A DNA stretch of 64,000 bases from an uncultured Coprococcus sp. (lineage in GTDB: Bacteria > Bacillota > Clostridia > Lachnospirales > Lachnospiraceae). Numbering within the stretch: the first letter of the stretch is position 1; every line of letters starts with the position of its first letter. The translations under genes and the position numbers were made by a program. The DNA lies in NCBI GenBank assembly GCA_947632705.1, contig CANRQE010000003.1, positions 21,208-85,207 of the forward strand. The letters run 5' to 3'. Below, piece after piece: positions 47,189 through 56,462 of this stretch. A model generated the notes under the pieces. It was not told the DNA's origin and ran no database searches. It saw only the letters and a program-made list of their open reading frames with translations.

Positions 47189-48626
47189 ACTGATCCCCCG
47201 AATATTCTTCCATCATTTCAAGGATTACAATACAGGCAGCTATCAGTTCGCTTCTGTTACTGCAATGGCTCAGGGAATAGGAAATATAGTCCCTGATTTC
47301 CTGCCGGCTGTTAAAGAAAACAGGAATGTTCGATAATATCTTTGCCATGATGCCTCTGTTTACAACCATCGGATGTTTTGCAAACAGGGCGGCAAATTCT
47401 GCAACCATCTGATCCTTCAGAGCTGCTATATATTCCAGATCCGCAGGCATGGTATCATAATCCGACAGATTTGTGATATCCACGAACATACTGCCTGAAA
47501 GCAGCTTGTCCAGGGTTTCCAAGGTTCTGTACCTGTCTTCCAGCCCCAGACGCACCAGATCTTCATGATTTTCTGATACAATATCATAAATTGAAGATTC
47601 TAGCAACATTTTATATTCTCCGGCTTCCTCCTGCACTCCTTCCAGCTCCATCAGCATATCATAGGACTCTGCCGGAATCTCTTTATCCGCCTCCGAGGCT
47701 TCCTGCACGATCCGGATGATGTTTACCGCCTTTTTACATTCGGAAGAGATCCGGTCCCTGATTCCGCATGCAAGCATCATAGCATACAGATCGTTGACCA
47801 GCTCGATCAGGATCAGATAATCTGATACAATATCATTTAAAAATGCGGCGCTCTTATCCAGAACCGTACTTAAAGTCTGGTAAGACTCATATGTCAGATC
47901 CGTATAATCTCCCGCCTTCAACATTTCATAGGCCTCATAAAGTCCCGTATATTCTGTTTCAAACCCATCCGGCAGCTTAAACAGCGCCGTATTTTCGACC
48001 ATCTCTGCGAACTCGTTTAAGGCTCCTCTTTCGGAACCGTTATATAGGGACAGGGTTTGTCCTATAATATCATAAAATTTATTCTTTGTCATCCGAAGCG
48101 GAAGCTGTGCAATTACCGATTGTATTCTTGCATTGATAACGACCTTATCCTGTTCGGCAAAAATATACTGAAAAATACGCTCTGCAAACTCTTCCGTGTC
48201 AAACTGGTCAAATTCCTCCAATTCTTCCGTCATATTCTCCGGAAATTCGTATTCTCTCCTGTTCAGCAGATACTCATATAGTTCAAACGCATCCGTATAG
48301 GCCGTCAGAATCTTCATTTTTTTCGTAATGGTATCCCGGACGGAACCGATCAGGGCAAGATCCTCTGCGGATACATTCGTCTTCTCACCCGTGACATAGC
48401 TTCCGGTCAGACGGTTGACAGCCAGAATACTTTCAAAAATATAAGGATCGTCTGCAAACTCCCGATCCTGTACCATCTCCGTTGCGGTAAAATAATTCAG
48501 TGCAAACTTCTGGCATGCATATTCAAAATCCGCCTTCATCATGACATCTGCATATTTGGAAAGATTCGTATCCGGATCCTTTTTTCTTTGAATATCTGTA
48601 ATCAGCTTTTTATCTTCACGATACAT
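47175..48626 (-). CDS. Unrecognised 483-aa helical, acidic protein
   Basis: No signal peptide or membrane helix. The sequence is rich in Glu, Asp, Tyr and Leu, with short helical repeats (e.g. ILTAYTDAFELYEYLLNRREY, MLACGIRDRISSECKKA). No enzyme motif was found. It overlaps the 114-aa membrane protein gene and follows the rhomboid-like gene by 55 bases, so the three probably form one transcript ending in DUF2953-gerW. Confidence 0.7.
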   Translation of the reverse strand: MYREDKKLITDIQRKKDPDTNLSKYADVMMKADFEYACQKFALNYFTATEMVQDREFADDPYIFESILAVNRLTGSYVTGEKTNVSAEDLALIGSVRDTITKKMKILTAYTDAFELYEYLLNRREYEFPENMTEELEEFDQFDTEEFAERIFQYIFAEQDKVVINARIQSVIAQLPLRMTKNKFYDIIGQTLSLYNGSERGALNEFAEMVENTALFKLPDGFETEYTGLYEAYEMLKAGDYTDLTYESYQTLSTVLDKSAAFLNDIVSDYLILIELVNDLYAMMLACGIRDRISSECKKAVNIIRIVQEASEADKEIPAESYDMLMELEGVQEEAGEYKMLLESSIYDIVSENHEDLVRLGLEDRYRTLETLDKLLSGSMFVDITNLSDYDTMPADLEYIAALKDQMVAEFAALFAKHPMVVNRGIMAKILSNIPVFFNSRQEIRDYISYSLSHCSNRSELIAACIVILEMMEEYSGDQYDNR

Positions 48627-48681
48627 GGTTTCATTCCTCTTCCTTGTCTTTATCCTTTTTTACCGGTTTACATGCCTGAAC

Positions 48682-49527
48682 CTATACATGGGTATGGGTA
48701 AATAAATGTTCCTGACAATATTCTTTATTTCCTTTACATTTGGAACAGTAGCGGAACTGCAGATCCGGTGCATCTTCATTGGTAATACCGCAGACCGCAC
48801 ATCTGTGTATCACATTTTCGTCTTTATGCATCCTGATTTGCTTTTTATACTCCTTTTTCCGTTTGATCTGTCCCGGCGACAATCGTCTGAAGCTTCTCGT
48901 ACTGAAAAAGAAAATCAGAAACGACAACAGGGACAATGCAATGTTGACTCTTCCCAAAACATTTTCCATCTTACAGTAATATGCCACCATTACCACATAA
49001 AAAATCGCCAGATATTTCATCTTGATAGGAAGAATTAACATATAATAAACCGTCATATTCGGATAGCAGGCGGCAATCGCAAGAAATATGGAGAGACACA
49101 CATAATATGTGGAAACATTGAAAATGCCTCCGATTGTAAGCTCTGCCATATTCATATGAAACACTGACTCGCAGAACAGATAAACGATCATAATACCGAC
49201 TGTCGTTATCAGCATACCGCCCAACATATACACATTATACAAAAATCTGCCCATTGTCCGTTCAAGCATCGTACCCATATAATAATAGAACAACAGAAAC
49301 ACCAGCGTAAAGAGAGATGGCTCGGATGGCGGCGTTATGATCCATGTCACAAGTCTCCATACCTGCCCCCGCATCACAAGCGCGGGATTTAAAACCAGCG
49401 CTCCCAGTATCTTTGGTGCAAACATATACAGCAGATATCCCACTACATATCCTATAATGATATAGCGGGTCAGATCCGGAATTGCATATCTTCCAAATTT
49501 TTTTTCCAGTTTACTCCAAAATGTCAT
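48682..49527 (-). CDS. Rhomboid-fold membrane protein with C-terminal zinc ribbon, no visible catalytic Ser
   Basis: 281 aa from MTFWSKLEKKFG (GGAGG eight bases upstream; a longer TTG-started frame is weaker). Six to seven helices. Rhomboid family features GQVWRLVTWIITPP and YYYMGTMLERTMGRFLYNVYML are present, yet the GxSG active-site motif is absent: the equivalent place reads GGIFNVSTYY. The last ~55 residues have CAVCG and YCSKCKGNKEYCQEHLFTHTH, a probable zinc-binding module. This suggests a pseudo-protease that binds or recruits membrane partners. First gene of a probable five-gene operon. Confidence 0.75.
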   Translation of the reverse strand: MTFWSKLEKKFGRYAIPDLTRYIIIGYVVGYLLYMFAPKILGALVLNPALVMRGQVWRLVTWIITPPSEPSLFTLVFLLFYYYMGTMLERTMGRFLYNVYMLGGMLITTVGIMIVYLFCESVFHMNMAELTIGGIFNVSTYYVCLSIFLAIAACYPNMTVYYMLILPIKMKYLAIFYVVMVAYYCKMENVLGRVNIALSLLSFLIFFFSTRSFRRLSPGQIKRKKEYKKQIRMHKDENVIHRCAVCGITNEDAPDLQFRYCSKCKGNKEYCQEHLFTHTHV

Positions 49528-49608
49528 ATCCTCGTCCTCCAAATGAGCCTGTCCGTTCAGACGTTTCAATCCTGCATCCGCCAGAAAGCATATTTGTTAC
49601 TTCAATGA

Positions 49609-49637
49609 ATTATATAATAGAAAGAAGAAGTTGACAA
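49609..49637 (-). promoter_or_regulatory. Promoter of the rhomboid-like operon
   Basis: TTGTCA (49632-49637) and a perfect TATAAT (49609-49614), 17-base spacer on the minus strand, about 80 bases before the start codon. Confidence 0.75.
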
Positions 49638-49673
49638 TATTTTAATCATGAAGTTTTTCAATTGAATGTATTT

Positions 49674-49736
49674 ACCGGCAAAGACCCGGAACACGAAGGC
49701 CCCCTCCGTGTCCGGGTCTCTGCCGGTCTTTTTTTT
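49674..49736 (+). terminator. Very strong intrinsic terminator pointing right
   Basis: A ~24-bp stem (ACCGGCA...AGACCCGGA against TCCGGGTCT...TGCCGGT, 49674-49699 with 49706-49727) followed on the plus strand by TCTTTTTTTT. On the minus strand no U-run follows. It lies 13 bases after the LysM gene stop, yet its U-run serves plus-strand transcription, where no gene was found. Confidence 0.7.
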
Positions 49737-49749
49737 GATGCGGCTTCCC

Positions 49750-50085
49750 TTATCTGTCTCTTAATTCAATTCTGATGCCAGCCTCTAAAGGTATTTTGTA
49801 TAAAGCTTCGTTATATCGAAACAGTTCATTCGGACTTAATCCTGTATTTTTCAGTAATGTCTCAAAGGTATCTCCCTCTTTTACTTCATAGAACTCCGGT
49901 TCATCCGGTTCCCTGACAGGAATACATACTTCCTCCCCCGGCTGCATGTTGTACACATTGACATACGGATTGGCTGAAATAATTTCACTTAAGTTCACCT
50001 GATACCGTTTAGACAGCTTATATAAGGTATCTCCCTTTTTTACTACATGAATTCTTCCGTTGCATGTTTCAAAATTATGACTCAT
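49750..50085 (-). CDS. Small double-LysM protein
   Basis: 111 aa without signal peptide. A clear LysM at residues 11-57 (HVVKKGDTLYKLSKRYQVN ... ANPYVNVYNMQPGEEVCIP) and a diverged second one at 66-108 (YEVKEGDTFETLLKNTGLS ... IELRDR). LysM binds N-acetylglucosamine polymers. Cytoplasmic LysM proteins of spore formers are often spore-coat or cortex linked (SafA-like), which is an inference here. Confidence 0.85.
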   Translation of the reverse strand: MSHNFETCNGRIHVVKKGDTLYKLSKRYQVNLSEIISANPYVNVYNMQPGEEVCIPVREPDEPEFYEVKEGDTFETLLKNTGLSPNELFRYNEALYKIPLEAGIRIELRDR

Positions 50086-50111
50086 ACTTTTCCAAATTTC
50101 CTTTTTTCTAT

Positions 50112-50140
50112 AGTATATTCCAATAATTCCAGTTCGTTAA
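50112..50140 (-). promoter_or_regulatory. LysM gene promoter
   Basis: TTAACG (50135-50140) and TATACT (50112-50117), 17-base spacer on the minus strand. Confidence 0.45.
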
Positions 50141-50155
50141 GTTTTTATAAAAATA

Positions 50156-50184
50156 TTGTTTTTTATCTGATGTTACACTATAAT
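50156..50184 (+). promoter_or_regulatory. Promoter of the 1407-aa activase gene
   Basis: TTGTTT (50156-50161) and a perfect TATAAT (50179-50184), 17-base spacer, 91 bases before the ATG. Confidence 0.6.
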
Positions 50185-50275
50185 GAAAGAGTTTAAGACA
50201 TAAAATACTTTTTTTCATGAAAAAATTGTTTCATATTCATGTTAAAATGAAGATAAAGAAATGGCAGGTTGATTT

Positions 50276-53200
50276 ATGTATACATTAGGGATTGATATTG
50301 GTTCAACAACAGTAAAGGTTGCAGTATTGGATGACAGACATACAATACTGTTTTCTGATTACCGCAGGCATTATGCAAATATCAGAGAAACCTTAAAACA
50401 GTTAATTGATGAAGCTGCCGGACAATTAGGGGACCTCTCTGTCTCTCCTTGTATTACCGGTTCCGGCGGTCTTGCCCTTTCACAGGTAATCGGAATTCCG
50501 TTTACACAGGAGGTTGTATGTGTATCCGAAGCATTACAGGACTATAATCCAAACACTGACGTTGCAATCGAACTGGGCGGAGAAGACGCCAAGATCATTT
50601 ATTTTACAAACGGCATTGAACAGCGTATGAACGGCGTATGTGCCGGCGGTACAGGATCTTTTATCGATCAGATGGCAAGTCTGCTTCAGACAGATGCTAT
50701 GGGGCTAAATGATTATGCAAAGGATTATGACACAATCTATCCGATTGCCGCCAGATGCGGCGTGTTTGCAAAGACGGACATCCAGCCCCTGATTAACGAA
50801 GGCGCCACCAAGCCAAACCTTGCCGCGTCCATTTTTCAGGCCGTGGTAAACCAGACGATTTCCGGTCTGGCCTGCGGCAAACCAATTAAAGGCAATGTTG
50901 CTTTTTTAGGCGGACCTCTGCACTTTTTGTCCGAACTCAAAAACGCATTTATCAGAACCCTGAATTTGTCCGGGGATGCAATCATAGATCCGGAACATTC
51001 CCATTTATTTGCTGCAGTCGGCGCCGCATTAAATGCAAAACCGGAAATTGTCAGAGAGCTGTCTGAACTCAGTCTCTCTCTGGGTCAGGATCTGAAAATG
51101 GCAGTCGATGTGGAAAGACTGGCGCCATTGTTTGAATCAGAAGAAGATTATCAGAAGTTTCAGGCAGAGCACAACAAATACACAGTCAAACGCGGAGACC
51201 TTGCATCCTATAAAGGGAACTGTTTCATCGGCGTCGATGCCGGTTCTACCACGACCAAAGTTGCATTAGTCGGAGCTTCCGGCGAATTATTGTACGATTT
51301 CTACAGCAACAATAACGGCAGTCCGCTGAATACCACCATACGGGCTATAAAAGAGATCTATTCTCTTCTGCCGGAGGATGCGGTGATTGCCGGCTCATGT
51401 TCAACCGGATACGGAGAAGCCCTGATCAAGCAGGCTCTGATGCTGGATCATGGGGAAGTAGAAACCATCGCCCATTATACCGCCGCCGCTTTTTTTGATC
51501 CGGAGGTAGATTGTATTCTGGATATCGGCGGACAGGACATGAAATGCATTAAAATCAAAAACAAAGCCGTAGACAATGTGATGCTGAATGAGGCATGTTC
51601 ATCGGGCTGCGGCTCCTTTATAGAAACATTTGCAAAGTCCCTGAATTATGAAATTGCAGACTTTGCCAAAATAGCCGTTACGGCAAAAACCCCGATCGAT
51701 CTTGGTTCCAGATGCACGGTATTTATGAATTCCAAGGTAAAGCAGGCACAGAAGGAAGGTGCATCCGTTGCCGATATCTCAGCCGGTCTGGCGTATTCCG
51801 TTATTAAAAACGCCCTGTTAAAGGTCATCAAGCTGACCGATCCGAAGGATCTGGGAGAGCATATTGTTGTACAGGGCGGAACCTTCTATAACGACGCCGT
51901 TTTAAAAAGCTTTGAACTGATTTCCGGCAGAGAGGCCATCCGTCCGGACATTTCCGGCATCATGGGGGCATTCGGCGCCGCTTTGATCGCCAGAAACAAA
52001 TATAAGGAAGGATTCCGGACAACCATGCTGTCCATTGAGGAGATCAGGAAACTGACCTATAAGACCTCTATGACACGGTGTAAGGGATGCACGAACAACT
52101 GTCTTTTGACCATTAATCAGTTTTCAAACGGCAGGCGGTTTATTACCGGCAACCGCTGCGAAAAAGGAATCGGTTTGAAAAAGAATGCAGACCACATTCC
52201 AAACCTGTTTGAATATAAATTGAACAGAATATTTGACTATACGCCTCTTACCCCAGATCAGGCAAAGCGTGGCGCAATCGGGGTGCCAAGAGTATTAAAT
52301 ATGTATGAAAACTATCCGTTCTGGTTTACCTTTTTGACTGAGCTGGGATTTTCGGTTGTTTTGTCGCCAAAATCCTCAAGAGAAATCTACAGTCTTGGAA
52401 TCGAATCCATTCCAAGTGAATCGGAATGCTATCCGGCAAAGATCTCACACGGTCATGTTATGTGGCTGCTTAAGCATGGATTAAAAAACATCTTCTATCC
52501 ATGCGTTCCTTACGAAATGAATGAAACACCGGATGCAAACAATCACTACAACTGCCCGATCGTTACTTCCTATGCCGAAAATATCAAAAACAATATGGAA
52601 GAACTGAAAAACGACGACATTCATTTCATGCGTCCTTTTGTTGCGCTTGACAATGAAGAAGCACTGGCGGAACGGCTGCATCGTGAGCTGAAGAAGCATT
52701 TTGACGTTACGCTGGATGAAATCAAAAAGGCAGTCCGAGCCGCATATGTGGAGGCTGAGCATGTAAAACAGGATATTCAGGATAAAGGAGAAGAAACCCT
52801 GCGTTATATCAATGACAATGATATGCTGGGTATTGTACTGGCAGGACGCCCATATCATATCGATCCGGAGATTAACCACGGTATTCCGGAGCTGATTAAT
52901 TCTTATAAAATTGCAGTCCTGACCGAGGATTCCATTGCTCATTTAGGGCAGGTGGAGCGTCCTTTAATCGTATCGGACCAGTGGATGTATCATTCCAGAC
53001 TCTATAAGGCTGCCAACTATGTAAAGACCTGTGATAATCTGGAGCTGATCCAGCTGAATTCCTTTGGCTGCGGTCTGGATGCCGTAACAACGGACTGTGT
53101 GAATGATATACTGACAAAATCAGGAAAGATCTATACAGTCTTAAAGATTGACGAGGTCAGTAACCTGGGGGCGGCAAGAATCCGGATTCGTTCCCTGATC

Positions 53201-54499
53201 AGCGCCGTCAATGTAAGGCATGAACAAAACTATAAGACCTGTCCATCCTCCAGCGCCATTAACAGAATTGAGTTTACAAAAGAAATGATGAAGGATTATA
53301 CGGTTCTTGTGCCGCAGATGTCCCCGATTCATTTTGATCTTTTAGCGCCTGCATTTACATGCATGGGACTGCATATTGAAATTCTTCCGGATGCAACCAA
53401 AGAAACCATCGATGTAGGCTTAAAATATGTCAACAACGATGCCTGCTACCCTTCCCTGATCGTTGTCGGACAGCTGATGAGCGCCGTAACCTCAGGAAAA
53501 TATGACGTCAACAAGCTTGCCGTTATCATGAGCCAGACCGGCGGCGGCTGCCGTGCCACAAACTATGTCGGATTTATCCGTCGTGCCCTGTCGAAGGCTG
53601 GCTACGGGCAGATTCCTGTGATAGCCCTGTCCGCACAAGGCTTTGAGAAAAACTCCGGTTTTCCGGTCAACTATAAGATTTTAAAGCGTGCAATGCAGGC
53701 AATTATTTATGGCGACGTTTTTATGCGGTGTCTGTATAAAACCCGTCCATATGAAAAAGAGCCGGGCTCAGCAAATGCTTTACATGAAAAATGGAAAAAA
53801 ATCTGTACGGAAAGCCTGAAAAAGACCGGAAGCACCAGCGTATTTAAGAAAAATATTAAAGGAATCATAGAAGATTTCGATCATCTCCCGCTCCTGGATA
53901 TTAAAAAACCGCGTGTGGGTATTGTCGGAGAAATTCTGGTAAAATTCCTGCCGTCCGCCAACAACCATCTGGTGGATTTACTGGAGGCAGAAGGTGCAGA
54001 AGCCGTCATGCCTGACCTGCTCGATTTCTTTATGTACTGCTTCTATAATAATAACTATAAATACGAATTTCTGGGCAAGACCCATAAGAGCGCCATTATC
54101 GGAAATGCGGGCATTGCATTTTTGGAGCATTTGAGAAAACCTGCCAAGGATGCCTTAGCGGCCAGCAAACGATTTGACCCGCCTGTACATATCAGTCATC
54201 TGGCGGAATATGCAAAACCGTTTGTATCGATTGGCAATCAGACAGGAGAAGGCTGGTTTTTGACAGGGGAAATGATTGAGCTGATCAACAGTGGGGCATC
54301 CAATATTGTCTGCGCCCAGCCATTTGCCTGTCTGCCTAACCATATTGTCGGCAAGGGCGTAATCAAGCATCTGCGGGAAGCTTTTCCGGATGCCAATATC
54401 GTAGCCGTTGACTATGATCCGGGTGCATCAGAGGTCAATCAGGTGAACCGTATCAAGCTGATGTTGGCCGCAGCAAACAAGAAACTGAAAACAACGTAA
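50276..54499 (+). CDS. Giant 2-hydroxyacyl-CoA dehydratase activase-related protein (tandem BcrAD ATPase plus DUF2229 and HgdB-like parts)
   Basis: 1407 aa. Two ASKHA-type activase domains in tandem: residues 1-260 ([39 protein letters not shown]) and about 315-575 ([38 protein letters not shown]). Each has the cysteine that in HgdC-type activators holds the shared 4Fe-4S cluster. A Cys cluster [15 protein letters not shown] (about 604) opens a DUF2229-like region. The last ~700 residues resemble dehydratase subunits ([47 protein letters not shown]). Such single-chain proteins are common in Clostridia; the reaction is not established. Stand-alone gene with its own promoter; no dehydratase genes are adjacent. 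Confidence 0.88.
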   Translation: MYTLGIDIGSTTVKVAVLDDRHTILFSDYRRHYANIRETLKQLIDEAAGQLGDLSVSPCITGSGGLALSQVIGIPFTQEVVCVSEALQDYNPNTDVAIELGGEDAKIIYFTNGIEQRMNGVCAGGTGSFIDQMASLLQTDAMGLNDYAKDYDTIYPIAARCGVFAKTDIQPLINEGATKPNLAASIFQAVVNQTISGLACGKPIKGNVAFLGGPLHFLSELKNAFIRTLNLSGDAIIDPEHSHLFAAVGAALNAKPEIVRELSELSLSLGQDLKMAVDVERLAPLFESEEDYQKFQAEHNKYTVKRGDLASYKGNCFIGVDAGSTTTKVALVGASGELLYDFYSNNNGSPLNTTIRAIKEIYSLLPEDAVIAGSCSTGYGEALIKQALMLDHGEVETIAHYTAAAFFDPEVDCILDIGGQDMKCIKIKNKAVDNVMLNEACSSGCGSFIETFAKSLNYEIADFAKIAVTAKTPIDLGSRCTVFMNSKVKQAQKEGASVADISAGLAYSVIKNALLKVIKLTDPKDLGEHIVVQGGTFYNDAVLKSFELISGREAIRPDISGIMGAFGAALIARNKYKEGFRTTMLSIEEIRKLTYKTSMTRCKGCTNNCLLTINQFSNGRRFITGNRCEKGIGLKKNADHIPNLFEYKLNRIFDYTPLTPDQAKRGAIGVPRVLNMYENYPFWFTFLTELGFSVVLSPKSSREIYSLGIESIPSESECYPAKISHGHVMWLLKHGLKNIFYPCVPYEMNETPDANNHYNCPIVTSYAENIKNNMEELKNDDIHFMRPFVALDNEEALAERLHRELKKHFDVTLDEIKKAVRAAYVEAEHVKQDIQDKGEETLRYINDNDMLGIVLAGRPYHIDPEINHGIPELINSYKIAVLTEDSIAHLGQVERPLIVSDQWMYHSRLYKAANYVKTCDNLELIQLNSFGCGLDAVTTDCVNDILTKSGKIYTVLKIDEVSNLGAARIRIRSLISAVNVRHEQNYKTCPSSSAINRIEFTKEMMKDYTVLVPQMSPIHFDLLAPAFTCMGLHIEILPDATKETIDVGLKYVNNDACYPSLIVVGQLMSAVTSGKYDVNKLAVIMSQTGGGCRATNYVGFIRRALSKAGYGQIPVIALSAQGFEKNSGFPVNYKILKRAMQAIIYGDVFMRCLYKTRPYEKEPGSANALHEKWKKICTESLKKTGSTSVFKKNIKGIIEDFDHLPLLDIKKPRVGIVGEILVKFLPSANNHLVDLLEAEGAEAVMPDLLDFFMYCFYNNNYKYEFLGKTHKSAIIGNAGIAFLEHLRKPAKDALAASKRFDPPVHISHLAEYAKPFVSIGNQTGEGWFLTGEMIELINSGASNIVCAQPFACLPNHIVGKGVIKHLREAFPDANIVAVDYDPGASEVNQVNRIKLMLAAANKKLKTT

Positions 54500-54523
54500 G
54501 CGTTATGAAAAGGAAGCGTTCAT

Positions 54524-54948
54524 ATGATATGCCGAAATTGTGGGGCAAATATTCCGGATGACGCCACAGGCTGTGATATCTTTCTTATAAAATCGAGGGC
54601 AGGACTTATTTTATCAGATTAATCGGCACAAAGGAGGATCTGGTATACGGAATTTTATTTTTAATACTTGCAATCCTGATTGCAAGCATAAACGCCATGA
54701 AAGGCAATGCAGTGAATATTGTGTTTTCCGTTCTTACCTGCATTCTGATGAAAATGCAAACCGTTCACTCAATTAAGCCATTATTGGATACGCCTGCCCG
54801 CAAATATGACTTTACTCATGAAGCAGGGTATTTCATACTAACTTACGCTTCCATCCTATTGCTGATTTTTTCCATAATCTCAGCGATTCTGAATCACAAG
54901 GCAAAGAAACAGTTCATGCGTTCTTACAGCAGAGATGAAAATGAATGA
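54524..54948 (+). pseudogene. Frameshifted zinc-ribbon membrane protein gene
   Basis: ATG 54524 opens MICRNCGANIPDDATGC, the standard start of zinc-ribbon membrane proteins, but this frame stops at 54622 and never supplies the second Cys pair. A second frame, open from 54577, continues YLSYKIEGRTYFIRL, then ILFLILAILIASINAM, a middle loop and TYASILLLIFSIISAIL, ending at 54948 with RSYSRDENE. An AAGGAGG at 54631-54637 has no ATG/GTG/TTG suitably placed in that frame (the first is ATG 54697). The simplest reading is one gene with a frameshift or small internal deletion; a sequencing error is possible. Confidence 0.5.
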
Positions 54949-54987
54949 AAAAAGAGACTATCCCCTCATGGTGACAGTCTCTTTTTT
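54948..54987. terminator. Bidirectional terminator between the zinc-ribbon remnant and hisF
   Basis: Perfect 12-bp stem AAAAAAGAGACT/AGTCTCTTTTTT (54948-54959, 54976-54987), giving U-runs on both strands. Confidence 0.9.
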
Positions 54988-54995
54988 GTATTCTG

Positions 54996-55757
54996 TTAAA
55001 ATCTCATCGGAAGTCCTCTGTCTGCCAGATACCGCTTCAGATCCTGAATTTCCAGCTCTTTATAGTGAAACAGCGAAGCCGCAAGGGCTGCATCCGCCTT
55101 TCCTTCTGTCAAGGCATCGTAAAAGTGTTCCATCGTACCGGCTCCGCCGGATGCAATAACCGGAACGTTGACATTTTCGGAAATCGTTTTTGTCAATTCA
55201 ATATCATAGCCCGCCTTGGTTCCGTCGCAGTCCATACTGGTAAGCAGGATTTCTCCGGCTCCGAGCTCCGCTCCCCGGATTGCCCATTCCACGGCATCCA
55301 TCCCGCAGTCAATCCTGCCGCCGTGCTTATAGATATTCCAACCGGACCCGTCCTTTCTCCGTTTTGCATCAATCGCCAGTACCACACACTGGCTTCCGAA
55401 TTTATCTGCCGCCTCTGCAATCAGCTCCGGATGATCGATTGCCGCAGAATTGACTGATACCTTGTCCGCCCCTTCCCGCAGGATTGCTCTAAAATCTTCC
55501 ACACTTCTGATACCGCCGCCCACTGTAAACGGAATAAACACGGTTTCGGCAACACGCCTGACCATGTCCACTACGATATTCCTTTGATCGGAAGATGCGG
55601 TTATATCCAGAAATACCAATTCATCCGCGCCTGCCTGATTATAGGCAGCTCCTACCTGAACAGGATCTCCTGCATCCGTCAGATTGACAAAATTGATTCC
55701 TTTTACAACTCTTCCGTTTTTTACATCCAGACAGGGAATAATTCTTTTTGTATGCAT
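54996..55757 (-). CDS. hisF: Imidazole glycerol phosphate synthase, cyclase subunit
   Basis: Joins PRFAR and ammonia to IGP and AICAR in histidine synthesis. 253 aa from [20 protein letters not shown] (GGAGG upstream). Catalytic Asp residues are in CLDVKNG and [10 protein letters not shown]; phosphate-binding loops VGGGIRS and [11 protein letters not shown] are intact. The longer frame (14 residues more) lacks support. hisH lies just upstream. Confidence 0.97.
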   Translation of the reverse strand: MHTKRIIPCLDVKNGRVVKGINFVNLTDAGDPVQVGAAYNQAGADELVFLDITASSDQRNIVVDMVRRVAETVFIPFTVGGGIRSVEDFRAILREGADKVSVNSAAIDHPELIAEAADKFGSQCVVLAIDAKRRKDGSGWNIYKHGGRIDCGMDAVEWAIRGAELGAGEILLTSMDCDGTKAGYDIELTKTISENVNVPVIASGGAGTMEHFYDALTEGKADAALAASLFHYKELEIQDLKRYLADRGLPMRF

Positions 55758-55788
55758 GATATGCCTCCTGCGTCTTTGATCTATGGTA

Positions 55789-56394
55789 CTATAATTCAAT
55801 AAAATTCTGCAATATCTTCAGTCCCACCTCGGAACTTTTCTCCGGATGGAACTGGCAGGCAAATATATTTTCCCGCTCAACAGACGCATGAATCTTCGCC
55901 GCATAAAAACAGGACGCCGCCACATCCTCTTCATGCTCTGCTTTCAGATAATAGGAATGAACAAAATAAACATAAGGATTTCCGGACAGACCCCGGAATA
56001 ATTTTGCTTTTGGATTGATTTCAAGAGAATTCCAGCCAATCTGCGGAATCTTAAGGCCCTCTGCATCCGGTATACGAAGGATTTCCCCATCCAGAATACC
56101 AAGTCCTGTCACTTTCGGCGATTCCTCACTGGTCTTATATAAGAGCTGCAGTCCCAGGCAGATTCCAAGAAACGGTTTTTTTAAGTCAATAACATCATAA
56201 ATAACATTTATCAAGCCATATTCCCGCAACTTACGCATCGCATCTCCAAAGTTTCCGACGCCGGGCAGTATAACCTTATCACCGGAAAGAATCCGGTCCC
56301 TGTCCCTTGTTATGACAGCCTCCTCCCCCAGATACTGGATTGCCTTTTCTACGCTTTTGATATTGCCGGCATCATAATCAATGATTGAAATCAT
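55789..56394 (-). CDS. hisH: Imidazole glycerol phosphate synthase, glutaminase subunit
   Basis: Glutamine amidotransferase that feeds ammonia to HisF. 201 aa from [15 protein letters not shown]. Triad: Cys in [11 protein letters not shown], His in [12 protein letters not shown] followed by the Glu two residues on. Oxyanion segment [11 protein letters not shown]. The hisH-hisF pair stands alone; other his genes are not in the window. Confidence 0.96.
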   Translation of the reverse strand: MISIIDYDAGNIKSVEKAIQYLGEEAVITRDRDRILSGDKVILPGVGNFGDAMRKLREYGLINVIYDVIDLKKPFLGICLGLQLLYKTSEESPKVTGLGILDGEILRIPDAEGLKIPQIGWNSLEINPKAKLFRGLSGNPYVYFVHSYYLKAEHEEDVAASCFYAAKIHASVERENIFACQFHPEKSSEVGLKILQNFIEL

Positions 56395-56462
56395 AGTGAA
56401 AACCTCGTTTCCTCTTGTTGTAAATCCCAAACAAATATATCACATATTCCCGGTTTGTACAA

